This document shows, one piece after another, positions 14,400 through 22,742 of a DNA stretch of 64,000 nt. Every line of letters starts with the position of its first letter. Position 1 is the stretch's first letter. The DNA lies in assembly GCA_964415045.1 (NCBI GenBank), contig CAYPZL010000003.1, positions 1 through 64,000 on the forward strand, written 5' to 3'. Origin of the DNA: CAYPZL01 sp964415045. Its GTDB lineage: Bacteria; Planctomycetota; Phycisphaerae; Sedimentisphaerales; Anaerobacaceae. Both the position numbers and the translations under genes were made by a program. A model generated the notes under the pieces. That model did no database searches and was not told the origin of the DNA. It worked only from the letters and a program-made list of their open reading frames with translations.

Positions 14400-17285
14400 T
14401 CACTGCGGGCCGATCTGGTCGAAGGGGATGGGCTCGAAGCCTGTCAGGGAAAAGGCGGGCGAATCCTCGCGCAGGGCCAGGTTCAGGTTGGCCTCGTCGA
14501 CGAAACGCGGGTCCCGATCTTCGATATTGTTTTCGATGGTATAGAACCCGAAGCCGCCGGCGGCGCCGAGGGAACTCTCCTGGAGCCAGCGTTTGTTCTT
14601 CCAGCCGACGTTGAGGCGGATGACGCAGCCCTCGGGCTCCTTGGCCCGCTCGTACCCGTTGTCGAGGATGCGGGCCAGGCGCGGGTAGCGCGTGCTCCAG
14701 GGGGGCTGGGTGTAGTTGTACCGTTTGATCTTGTCCAGCAGGTTCCAACTCGTGGTGTCCTTGTCGACCCAGGCTTTGCCGCGGCGGTCGGTGAAGTGGG
14801 TCGCACCGCATTTGGCGATTACGTTGTTGGCGATGGTGTTGTCCCGTCCGCCGCCGCACATGATGGCCCGTCCGCTGATCTGGTAGAAGACGTTGCCGAA
14901 GACGGTAATCCCGCTGGCGCAGTCGTCGAGGTAGACCGCGTGGACGCCGTGAGCGCCGGGCAGGCGGCTCTCGATGTGGTGGAAGAAGTTGTGGCGGATG
15001 ACGTTGCCGCGCAGGCCCCAGTCGCGCCCGCAGTAGATCGAGCCGGCGTCGTCCACCTCGTAACAAACGTCGTGAATCTCGTTTCGTTCGATGCGGTGCT
15101 CGTTGCCGCCGAAGAGGATGGCCGAATGCGGCCCGTCGTAGAGCAGGTTGTCGGCCGCGACGTTGCCGACGCCGCTGAGCCGGACGGCCGGCGCGTAGGT
15201 CCGCTGCCATCGACCGAAGTCGTGGATGCGACAGTCCCGTACGAAGTTCTCGCCGGCGATGAGTTTCTTCCGGTCGCCGGCGGAGACGGAGACACCGGTC
15301 TGGCCGATACCATGGATGTGGCAGCCGACGACCCCGTTGCGCGTTCCCGAGAGGCTGATCCCGTTCTTGCGGACGTTGCGGATGACGCAATGGGCGATCA
15401 GGTTGTCATGACCTCCCGCGATCTCGATGCCGTCGTCGGTGCCCATCTCAATGGTGATGCCTTCAACGCGGATGTGTGAGGCGTTTCTGAGCAGGATGAC
15501 CGGGTCGGCCACCATCGAGATGAGAATCTGGTCCTGGTCGATGCCGGCCGGCGGCCAGAGGTAGATGATTCCTTCTTCGCGATCGAGATACCATTCGCCG
15601 GGCCGGTCGATCTCCTCAAGCAGATTCAGGATGTAGTACGGTTTCTTCGGCTGTATCCCGTAGCCCGGTGCCCTGGCGAGCGTGATCTTCTTGTTGTCCG
15701 TGTCGATCTTCGCAATTCGCTCGATGCGGTTGGCCCAGCCGTGACGCCAATAGCCCACGGCGTAGGCATCGGGAGCGCGGAGCCAGCGCTTGGGTCGAGG
15801 ATCGTTGTATCCGAACGTGATGTCGTTCTCGGCCGAGGTTGTGCGGACAAACCCTTCGTTGGGCCAGCGAGCCAATTGCATCAGTTCGCTGTTGACGCTG
15901 AGCTCCATCTGCAGGGGCTCGCCGTATTCCTTGATGCCCAGCGCGGACAGATTGACCTTGAGGCATTTGCCCCGAGCGGCCGAATCGAGGCGCGCCCAGG
16001 CCGAATCGGAGGAAGTGACAGGCGAGAACGCCTCCGCCGGCAATCCAAGGCCGCCGATGATATGAACCGCTTCGCCCGGGTAGGCTCGATAGACGATGGG
16101 CCTGCCCTCCGCGCCGGAATCCTCTTCGGTCAGGGAGAAGGATTGCGTGCTGGCGTATTTGCCTTGCCGGATGTAGACGGTGACGCCGCCGGGCGCCAGC
16201 GTTTGGGCTTTAGTTCGGCGGATTGTATCACGAGCCTTTTCGAGCGTGGCGAACGGTTTCTCGCGCGTTCCGGGATTGTTGTCGTCGCCGTTGGTCGCGA
16301 CGTAATATTCGGTTTTCCGGACCGCTTTGCCAATGGCGATGAGCTGCCTGAGGTGGGGTTCGTAGATGGTGCCGTCGGCCGAGACGTTAACGTCGATCGT
16401 GACGGTGCCGCCTTGTTGGTTGACCGTCTGAATATAGTCGATCATCCAGGCGTCGGTGCGGCGGGGGCCGTCGGCTTTGGCCCAACGCGTGCCGAGATAC
16501 GAGAGGATTTGCCACTGCATACCGGGCGGAGCCGGGTTGGATCGCGGCGTGGCGCCGAAGCGGTTTTGCTCGCCGGCGGTGTAGTCCTGCTGGTCGGTCA
16601 GTTTGTCGAAGGCGTGCTTGATGTCGGCGCCGGGATTGAAGGCGATCAAGCTTCTCGGGTTGCCCGCGCGGACGGCGGCCGCCCACGTGTTCCAGTTGTA
16701 AGGTTTTGAGAGATCGTCCCAGCCTGCTCGATTGTACGAGCCGTCAAACCACCAGCCCGAGACCTTCTTGCCATAGCGCAAAGACCACTCGCGGATCACG
16801 GCCGACCAATTACGCGTGAATTCCTGCGGCGCCGGCTGTCGCTCGTGGACGTCACCCAGGTTCGCCATCGCCTTCGTGTCACGCTGCGGGCTGCGCGAGG
16901 GCAGGTAGAGCATCAGCCGAATCCCTTTGCCGGCCAGCGCGTCGGCGATCTCCATCGGCAGGTCCCGTGTCGAGCAACGCTGCCCCGTTTCATAGCCGGC
17001 GAGCTTTTCGTAGGTCGCGTTGGGACTGCAATAATACCCCGAATTCTGCCCCAGCGTGAAGACCAGATACGCCGCTCCCGTCCGGGCGATCTGCTCGGCA
17101 AACCGCTCGACGTCGAACGAATTCACTCGCTCGTTCCAGTCGTCCCCGCCCCCGAGGTAGTGAACGAACACGCCGTACCTGGCGTTCCTCAGCCAGCTCG
17201 TGTCTCGCTTCTGGTCGTCGGATGCTCCGGCGGCGCAGGCTCCCAGAAGGAGGAAGGCCGGAAGCAAACAAGTCGCACGCGTCAT
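14400..17285 (-). CDS. Two-domain lipoprotein: GH29-like (alpha-L-fucosidase-type) plus right-handed beta-helix
   Basis: A 961-residue secreted lipoprotein (lipobox LLGAC). Residues about 30-320 look like a GH29/alpha-L-fucosidase-type TIM barrel: YGVFVHYLGGGDDWN, YLVFTLGQNSGYYCSPN and SGWWFDGSYN, whose Asp matches the usual nucleophile region. From about residue 335 (YYVATNGDDNNPGT) a DUF1565-type right-handed beta-helix follows, with many short NVI/NLI repeats to the C-terminus, as in pectate-lyase-like enzymes. The frame is open to 17861, but GGAG 7 bases before ATG 17285 and the signal peptide fix the start; the extension overlaps the next gene's 3' end. Substrate is inferred only. Confidence 0.8.
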   Translation of the reverse strand: MTRATCLLPAFLLLGACAAGASDDQKRDTSWLRNARYGVFVHYLGGGDDWNERVNSFDVERFAEQIARTGAAYLVFTLGQNSGYYCSPNATYEKLAGYETGQRCSTRDLPMEIADALAGKGIRLMLYLPSRSPQRDTKAMANLGDVHERQPAPQEFTRNWSAVIREWSLRYGKKVSGWWFDGSYNRAGWDDLSKPYNWNTWAAAVRAGNPRSLIAFNPGADIKHAFDKLTDQQDYTAGEQNRFGATPRSNPAPPGMQWQILSYLGTRWAKADGPRRTDAWMIDYIQTVNQQGGTVTIDVNVSADGTIYEPHLRQLIAIGKAVRKTEYYVATNGDDNNPGTREKPFATLEKARDTIRRTKAQTLAPGGVTVYIRQGKYASTQSFSLTEEDSGAEGRPIVYRAYPGEAVHIIGGLGLPAEAFSPVTSSDSAWARLDSAARGKCLKVNLSALGIKEYGEPLQMELSVNSELMQLARWPNEGFVRTTSAENDITFGYNDPRPKRWLRAPDAYAVGYWRHGWANRIERIAKIDTDNKKITLARAPGYGIQPKKPYYILNLLEEIDRPGEWYLDREEGIIYLWPPAGIDQDQILISMVADPVILLRNASHIRVEGITIEMGTDDGIEIAGGHDNLIAHCVIRNVRKNGISLSGTRNGVVGCHIHGIGQTGVSVSAGDRKKLIAGENFVRDCRIHDFGRWQRTYAPAVRLSGVGNVAADNLLYDGPHSAILFGGNEHRIERNEIHDVCYEVDDAGSIYCGRDWGLRGNVIRHNFFHHIESRLPGAHGVHAVYLDDCASGITVFGNVFYQISGRAIMCGGGRDNTIANNVIAKCGATHFTDRRGKAWVDKDTTSWNLLDKIKRYNYTQPPWSTRYPRLARILDNGYERAKEPEGCVIRLNVGWKNKRWLQESSLGAAGGFGFYTIENNIEDRDPRFVDEANLNLALREDSPAFSLTGFEPIPFDQIGPQ

Positions 17286-17340
17286 GAGTGATCTCCGCAA
17301 ATGTAATATGTCGTCTTCTTTCGCGAGCGGTTCGTGCGCG

Positions 17341-18825
17341 TCAGACGTCGTCCGGCACGACGAACGGGACGCGGTAATTGCGCGAGATGTACATGTTGGC
17401 CATGTCGCCGAACGGGCCGGTGAACCTCTCTTTTTCGGGATCCATTGTGAGTATGGGGCCCATCTGAACCGGCGTTTTTTTGAGATCGATTTCGTTGGCG
17501 TCCAAATGGGCGAGGAATCGGTCGAAGGTATCGGCCAGGGTCTTTTGCCCCTTGACGGCTTCGCGAATCTCTGTGTCGGAGGCATTCTTGCCGAGTCGAT
17601 AGGAGATGTTGCCCATGTGGACCAGGGCCGCCGAGAGATGTCCCTGCAGCACGGGGGCGCCGAGGTCGGCGGCCTTGCGGCTGCGGACCGCGTCGAGAAA
17701 GTTGGTGCGCAGGTCCGGGTTCGTCGGTTCGAACGTTCTGATCCGGTTGCCCTGCTTGTCGTAAGCGGCGGTCTTCCCGCCGCCGGAGCCGCCGGTAACG
17801 TAGCCGTTTTCGCACTGGATGATCGTGCCGATCTTGACGCCGCGATATTCGTCCATGTCACCGGAACCCCATCTCTTCCGCCGCTGGGCTGCTGACGCAG
17901 GCAGACCGCGAACCTCGAAGATGATCGGGGCCGGATCGTAGTCCAGGAAGATGATCTGCGTGTTGGGGGTCTGGCCGTCGTCGTCGTAGCCGAAGCGCCC
18001 GCCCAGGCTCATGACGTGTTTAGGCAGCGTGTTTTGCCCGAGGCCCCAGCGGCAGCCGTCCATGTAGTGGATGCCCATGTTGCCGAGGTCGCCGTCACCG
18101 GTGTTCCAGTCCCAATGCCAGTCGTAGTGGAGATACTCGCGCCTCAGCGGTTTTTTCGAAGCGGGGCCCGACCAGAGGTCGTAGTCAAGCGATTTAGGGA
18201 GCGGCTGCGGGCCGTTGACTTTCCCGATGCTCTCACGCGGCTTGTAGTTGAGCCCGTGGGCGTAGAGGATTTGGCCCAGGTTGCCCTTGCGGATGTATTC
18301 GAAGGCCTCGGCGAAACCGCTTCGCTCGCGCGGTCCGTGCGGCGCCTGGACGATGCGCTTGTATTTGGCCGCCGCCTCGGCCATCTTGCGGCCTTCAAAG
18401 ATGGTGTGCGCGGTCGGCTTCTGGACGTAGACATCCTTGCCCGCCTGGCAGGCCCAGATCGTCGCCAACGCGTGCCAGTGGTTGGGCGTCGTGACGATGA
18501 CGGCGTCCACGTCTTTGTCGTCCAGTAGCGCGCGCAGGTCGGTATAGGCCTTGATGTTCGGGTTGTGACCTTTGAGCTTCCCGATCTGGGGCATGAGATG
18601 GGCCCGGTCGCAGTCGCACAGCGCGGTGAATCGAATGCCCGGGATCTTGAGGAACGTGTTGATCTCCTTCTTGCCCATGCCGCCGATCTTGACGCTGGAG
18701 CCGACCCCGATGACGCCAAGCCGGATGTCGTCGTTGGCGCCGCGGATTTTCGAGAACGGCGTGGCAAGTACGGCACCGGTTGCCAGCGACGTGCGGATGA
18801 ATTGCCTTCGGGAGAGCTTTGGCAT
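17341..18825 (-). CDS. Tat-exported Gfo/Idh/MocA-family oxidoreductase
   Basis: A 494-residue oxidoreductase with a Tat signal (LSRRQFIRTSLATGAV), Rossmann motif RLGVIGVGSS near 36, and the family motif (YVQKPTAH) near 135. A tryptophan-rich block (DWHWDWNTGDGDLGNMG) contains the conserved segment found in planctomycete and Bacteroides 3-keto-sugar oxidoreductases. AGGAGA precedes the ATG. It is 16 bases downstream of the TIM-barrel isomerase gene and 55 bases ahead of the fucosidase-like gene, all on the minus strand, so these likely form one operon. The predicted role is oxidation of a sugar hydroxyl outside the cytoplasm. Confidence 0.9.
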   Translation of the reverse strand: MPKLSRRQFIRTSLATGAVLATPFSKIRGANDDIRLGVIGVGSSVKIGGMGKKEINTFLKIPGIRFTALCDCDRAHLMPQIGKLKGHNPNIKAYTDLRALLDDKDVDAVIVTTPNHWHALATIWACQAGKDVYVQKPTAHTIFEGRKMAEAAAKYKRIVQAPHGPRERSGFAEAFEYIRKGNLGQILYAHGLNYKPRESIGKVNGPQPLPKSLDYDLWSGPASKKPLRREYLHYDWHWDWNTGDGDLGNMGIHYMDGCRWGLGQNTLPKHVMSLGGRFGYDDDGQTPNTQIIFLDYDPAPIIFEVRGLPASAAQRRKRWGSGDMDEYRGVKIGTIIQCENGYVTGGSGGGKTAAYDKQGNRIRTFEPTNPDLRTNFLDAVRSRKAADLGAPVLQGHLSAALVHMGNISYRLGKNASDTEIREAVKGQKTLADTFDRFLAHLDANEIDLKKTPVQMGPILTMDPEKERFTGPFGDMANMYISRNYRVPFVVPDDV

Positions 18826-18841
18826 TCTGATTCTCCTGGTA

Positions 18842-19723
18842 TTAGATGACGTTTTGATAGGCGAGGAAGAGGGCGCGGTAGTATTTCATCAGGCGTATGG
18901 GGTCGGAGCTTGCGGGAATCTCGGCGTCGCAATAGCCCTGATAGCCTGAGGCGCGTAGCAACTGGAACAGCCTGCGATAGGGGTATTGCTCATCCCACAT
19001 CTCGTGCAGGTGGATGTTGCCGATTTGGTCTTTGACGGAATTGAAGTTGGCGTCGAAGCCGGGGCCTTTGGTGTCGTTTTTGTCGCAGTTCCAGTTGACG
19101 TAGACGTGGGGACTGTCGGCGTAGTCGAGCATCTTCTTGACCTTGCCGACGATGTTGGTGCCTCTGCCGTGCACGGCCAGGCGGATTTGCACGCCGTAGT
19201 TGTGAGCGAACTCCCCGACTTCGCGGGCGGCCCGGCCGATCTGACGCAGCGTTTGTTCCTCGGGGATGCCCGCGGGGATGGCGTTGGGGAAGACGCGAAT
19301 GCCCAGGGCCCCGGTGTCGTGGGCGAGAATCGTGTACTCCTTCGTGCCTTCGATGTGTCTCCGCAGCTCGGCGGCGTCCGGATGATGATAGGAGAACGCG
19401 CTGGCGAGACTGAGCTTGATTCCGGCGTCCTCGAACCGCTTGCGCACGTCGCGACGCTGCGCCTTGCTGAGACTCACCTCCACGCCGTGGGCGTGAGTGG
19501 TGCGAAGTTCAGCGTGCTCGAACTTTGTCTCCGTGCAGTTCTTGATGATCGTTTCGATGTCCCAATCCTTGGCCAGCGTGTAGGTCATCAGGCCCAGGCG
19601 CAGCGGTTTGGCGGTTTGGCCGGCGTTCTGAGCGCGGGATGGACGGCTCGACGTCAAGACCGACGTCGCGGCCACGGCGACCGACGATTTTAGCAGGTTC
19701 CTTCGCGTGTAGTCTTCGGGCAT
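18842..19723 (-). CDS. Tat-exported sugar phosphate isomerase/epimerase-like TIM barrel protein
   Basis: A 293-residue protein with a Tat-type signal (RRNLLKSSVAVAATSVL) followed by a xylose-isomerase-like/AP endonuclease 2-type TIM barrel. Metal-site segments include FEHAELRTTHAHGVEV, the GIRVFPNAIP strand, YGVQIRLAVHGRG, VYVNWNCD, and IHLHEMWDE near the C-terminus. Despite the family name, the Tat signal argues against a phosphorylated cytoplasmic substrate; an exported 3-keto-sugar epimerase, lyase or hydratase role is plausible. AAGGAGA lies 7 bases before the ATG. It sits 23 bases from the upstream glycosidase gene. Confidence 0.85.
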   Translation of the reverse strand: MPEDYTRRNLLKSSVAVAATSVLTSSRPSRAQNAGQTAKPLRLGLMTYTLAKDWDIETIIKNCTETKFEHAELRTTHAHGVEVSLSKAQRRDVRKRFEDAGIKLSLASAFSYHHPDAAELRRHIEGTKEYTILAHDTGALGIRVFPNAIPAGIPEEQTLRQIGRAAREVGEFAHNYGVQIRLAVHGRGTNIVGKVKKMLDYADSPHVYVNWNCDKNDTKGPGFDANFNSVKDQIGNIHLHEMWDEQYPYRRLFQLLRASGYQGYCDAEIPASSDPIRLMKYYRALFLAYQNVI

Positions 19724-19746
19724 GTTTGCTCTCCTTCGTGGGTGAA

Positions 19747-22482
19747 TTACGGGGTGGGCTGCAATACGATGATAAACCCCTTCTTTCCTTCGATGGGTGG
19801 CAGCGTCAAGCGCAGCTTGGCGATGGTCTCTTCTGATACGGATGAGCCCATCGCCAAGGCCTTCGGCCTTGACGCTGCCACCCTGATGGTTCCGCCTTCC
19901 TGGAAGCCGGTGATCGACGGCGTGACGACGTTGCAGTTGTTGGGATCCAATTCGAGCGCTTGCCGATCGATGGTGAGTGTGCCTTGGACAGGCTTGTCGG
20001 TCCAGTTGGCCAGGGCGATCACGGTGTCTTTCTTTCCTCGGAAGACGGTTGCCCCGAGGTTCGGCGTGTCCGTCTTCACGGGGCAGCCGGCGTCCCAGAG
20101 ACCGATCATCTCCCTTTCGGCGAAGTGGTATTCGTCCCAGAACCGCCAGATGTGCTCGGGCGTCGGGCCGTGCCATCCCAGGCGGTTGGTCATGCCGAAG
20201 ACCATTCCCCGCCAGGGGTTGCCCCCTCCCTGTAACATCTGGGACGTCAAGCCAAACGGGATTCCGCTGATCTCCACCAGCCAGTAGTCGGGTGAGAGAT
20301 CGTAGCTGCGGCCCTCGCCGATCCAGAGCTGATCGAAATAGGGAAGCAGGTCCATGTACAGGTTCAAACAGCAGGCCCAGCCGGCCATGTTGTTGAAATG
20401 GTTCCAGGTGTGCAGATCGATGCGTGCGGCGGGGCGATGACGGTCGAGAATCTTGCGGGCGCGCTTCATCGTGACCCTGTCGAGCGCCGAGTCATCGATG
20501 TACATCCCGTCGATTTGAATGTTCCTGCACATCCAGTCGAGGCCTTCGAGGTAGAAGTTGTTCAGCCGGGAGTCCGGGGTCGTAATTACGGAAAGGTCCT
20601 GTCGCCCCTTGTATGGCCCTTGGCTGAAGGCGCATTTCCAGGCGGGGATGAAATCTTCCTTGAAGTGCTTGATCAGCCACGGATGCGGGCCGTTGGGGTT
20701 GATGACGGTCTTGGCCTCCGTGCCCGGTCCGGGGAAGATCACCTCTCCGTTGAGGCTGCGCATCGCCCAGATCTCGGGCGTGTTGACGGTCAGCTCGCGG
20801 GTGGTGTAGTAGACCTTCGTGCGTATCCCGTGGGAATGAGCGTCGGCCACGAACTTTTTGAGGTGCGGGACGTTCTCGGCGAGGTAGGGATAGTTGATAA
20901 ACGGATTGAGGTCTTTGCGGTGATGGATGTTGATAATGTTGGCGCCGCTCTTTCGCGCCTCGGAAATGAATCCGGCGCTGACCTGGGAGCCGGCGTTGTG
21001 ATAATAGCGGTCGTTATACTGAACCTCTCTGTTAATCAGTTTGACGGGGGTAATGAGCAGCTCAAAATCGAAATTCAGCGTCTGTCCCTGGCGCAGCGAT
21101 CGCGCCCCGCAATATGCTTTAATCAGCGCGCCCTTCGACGTCGTCAGGATATCGGCGCCGCCGCGTCCCTCGTTGCCCCAGGATTCGGGCAGGTTCAGGG
21201 GACAGAACTTGTAGTAGACGTTGACGAGCTGCCGGCGGTAATTCTCGCCCTTGAGCTTGATGCGCAGGCCTCCGTTGACGCCGCCGACCCAGACGGCGTC
21301 CTGGCTCTTCTTTTGCACGTCCCATTTCCAGTTCCAGGTCTCGGGGCGCAGGCCGCCGGGTTTGCCCATGCCCATCATGTATTTCGACATCTCCGGCGTC
21401 AGCGGGATTTCGAGACGGATGTCCTTGACCTGGAGGTCCTTCAGCGGATTCAGCGTCAGGGCATAGGCCAGAAAGCCGTCGAATTCGGCGTACGCCTCCA
21501 GGAGCAGCTCCACCTCCTCCGAAGCGCTCTTTACGGTCCATGCCAGCGTCGAAGGGACTTCTTTCGTGAAACGGACGCCTTCAGGTTTGAGACGGATGGT
21601 TTTTCCATCGGCCGTTTCAACAACGAAACGGAATCGATCGGCCAATACGGGTTGGCCCTTCTCAACGAGGTTCTGGTTGTTGGGGCCGAAGAAAGTGGAG
21701 ATCGCCGCCGGCAGGCCGGTCCGGGCGATTCTGACCTGCCTGCCCAGGATGGTAAATGTCCTGCGCCGGCGCGTCACCGGGCGATACCCGCGCGTGACCT
21801 CGTCGTCGTGGGCGATGGTGGAATTCAACCAGGATAGGCGAGCGAGCCTGTGTGCCTCGTCGACGCCGTGATGCGCCAGCGCCGCCCCGGTGACATTCAG
21901 AACCACGTCGATCTCGGTCTCGGGGGCGTTGGCGCAGGTGATAACAAGCCGGCCCTTGTATTGCCCCCGGGCCTCAGCGGGTATCTGCACGCCAAACCAG
22001 AGCGGCTGTACCCGTCCTTGGGCCACGTCGATCGTCTTTTGAAAGGCGCATCCGTTGGGGCCGACCCCTGCCAGGTTGAAACAGGTCAAGGCCGACCTCG
22101 GGATCACGGTGCCGCCTTTGAGGTCGGAGAACCTGACGTTCAGGCCTTCGAGGCTCCGGCGGGCGGCGAATACGCCGACCTGGAAGACATAGTATTCGCC
22201 CGGTTGTGGAGTGCCCTGGAAGGTGGTCAGGCCCCTTGAATTCCGCCGGGTCCAGGCCTCCGGGAGTCCGTCCAGAAGCCGAATCGGTCGCTTCCGAACC
22301 TCGGGGAACGTCAGATACGCTTCCGCCGCGTGCTTCGACAAGAATGCCTGCCGGGAGGCCTGCGAGGCATATTCTGAGAGGTCGTCGAGTGGGGTATCCG
22401 CATTGCCTCCACTGGCCCAGGCGCCGGACAGAATCGCAAGCAGGCCCAGAGCGGCAACAAGCACACGTCGTTTCGTTCGCAT
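19747..22482 (-). CDS. Secreted glycoside hydrolase-like protein, DUF6067-like
   Basis: A 911-residue secreted protein with a signal peptide (residues 1-25). The N-terminal half is beta-rich. The C-terminal half is a TIM-barrel-like catalytic region with acidic motifs: GANIINIHHRKDLNP, IRTKVYYTTRELT, the IDGMYIDDSALDR strand typical of a catalytic Asp pair, and ARIDLHTWNHFN. A small beta domain closes the protein. This fits the DUF6067-type glycoside hydrolase family; GH36/GH31-like folds are alternatives. The ATG at 22482 follows AAGGAGAGAA; an upstream in-frame ATG lacks a ribosome site. It appears to be first in the minus-strand operon. Its last codons overlap an unusual palindrome. Confidence 0.7.
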   Translation of the reverse strand: MRTKRRVLVAALGLLAILSGAWASGGNADTPLDDLSEYASQASRQAFLSKHAAEAYLTFPEVRKRPIRLLDGLPEAWTRRNSRGLTTFQGTPQPGEYYVFQVGVFAARRSLEGLNVRFSDLKGGTVIPRSALTCFNLAGVGPNGCAFQKTIDVAQGRVQPLWFGVQIPAEARGQYKGRLVITCANAPETEIDVVLNVTGAALAHHGVDEAHRLARLSWLNSTIAHDDEVTRGYRPVTRRRRTFTILGRQVRIARTGLPAAISTFFGPNNQNLVEKGQPVLADRFRFVVETADGKTIRLKPEGVRFTKEVPSTLAWTVKSASEEVELLLEAYAEFDGFLAYALTLNPLKDLQVKDIRLEIPLTPEMSKYMMGMGKPGGLRPETWNWKWDVQKKSQDAVWVGGVNGGLRIKLKGENYRRQLVNVYYKFCPLNLPESWGNEGRGGADILTTSKGALIKAYCGARSLRQGQTLNFDFELLITPVKLINREVQYNDRYYHNAGSQVSAGFISEARKSGANIINIHHRKDLNPFINYPYLAENVPHLKKFVADAHSHGIRTKVYYTTRELTVNTPEIWAMRSLNGEVIFPGPGTEAKTVINPNGPHPWLIKHFKEDFIPAWKCAFSQGPYKGRQDLSVITTPDSRLNNFYLEGLDWMCRNIQIDGMYIDDSALDRVTMKRARKILDRHRPAARIDLHTWNHFNNMAGWACCLNLYMDLLPYFDQLWIGEGRSYDLSPDYWLVEISGIPFGLTSQMLQGGGNPWRGMVFGMTNRLGWHGPTPEHIWRFWDEYHFAEREMIGLWDAGCPVKTDTPNLGATVFRGKKDTVIALANWTDKPVQGTLTIDRQALELDPNNCNVVTPSITGFQEGGTIRVAASRPKALAMGSSVSEETIAKLRLTLPPIEGKKGFIIVLQPTP
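19795..19883. repeat. 89-bp nested palindrome inside a coding region
   Basis: GGGTGGCAGCGTCAAG (19795-19810) is perfectly inverted at 19868-19883. CTTGGCGATGG (19816-19826) is inverted at 19848-19858, leaving a 21-base apical loop. It lies wholly inside the glycosidase-like gene, about 12-45 codons before its stop, where the protein reads RVAASRPKALAMG and then AKLRLTLPP. It may be an inserted palindromic element or a 3' mRNA-stabilising structure. Confidence 0.65.
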
Positions 22483-22641
22483 TTCTCTCCTTTGTTGAAG
22501 GCCGTCCCGCCCGTCGTCAGCGGTCCAGAAGAGGCGACGGCTACGCATGAGAAACGTTCCGATAATGGCGCCGTTGACTGTATCACGGCTCGCCATTGCC
22601 GGCAAGAATAATTGTTCGTGGCGGGGAAAGAGTCCTTGACG

Positions 22642-22669
22642 TTGGTCACGCCAAACGCCATGCTATAGT
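22642..22669 (+). promoter_or_regulatory. Candidate extended -10 promoter for the permease pair
   Basis: TGCTATAGT gives an extended -10 (TATAGT at 22664-22669) with TTGGTC at 22642-22647 as a possible -35 at 16-base spacing. A better-looking TTGACG at 22636 is spaced too far away (22 bases). It lies about 75 bases before the first permease gene in a divergent intergenic region. Confidence 0.35.
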
Positions 22670-22742
22670 GTTTTTTGTGAGCTAGGGGCGCTCCCTCGCT
22701 CGGACAAGAAGGGAAGTCTTCACTCAAGTACAGGGCGCAACT

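Noticed and set aside
17286..17861. N-terminal extension of the GH29-like gene (192 extra codons)
   Set aside because: It overlaps the 3' end of the Gfo/Idh gene in another frame, is Ser/Arg/Pro-rich, and the signal peptide and ribosome site place the start at 17285.
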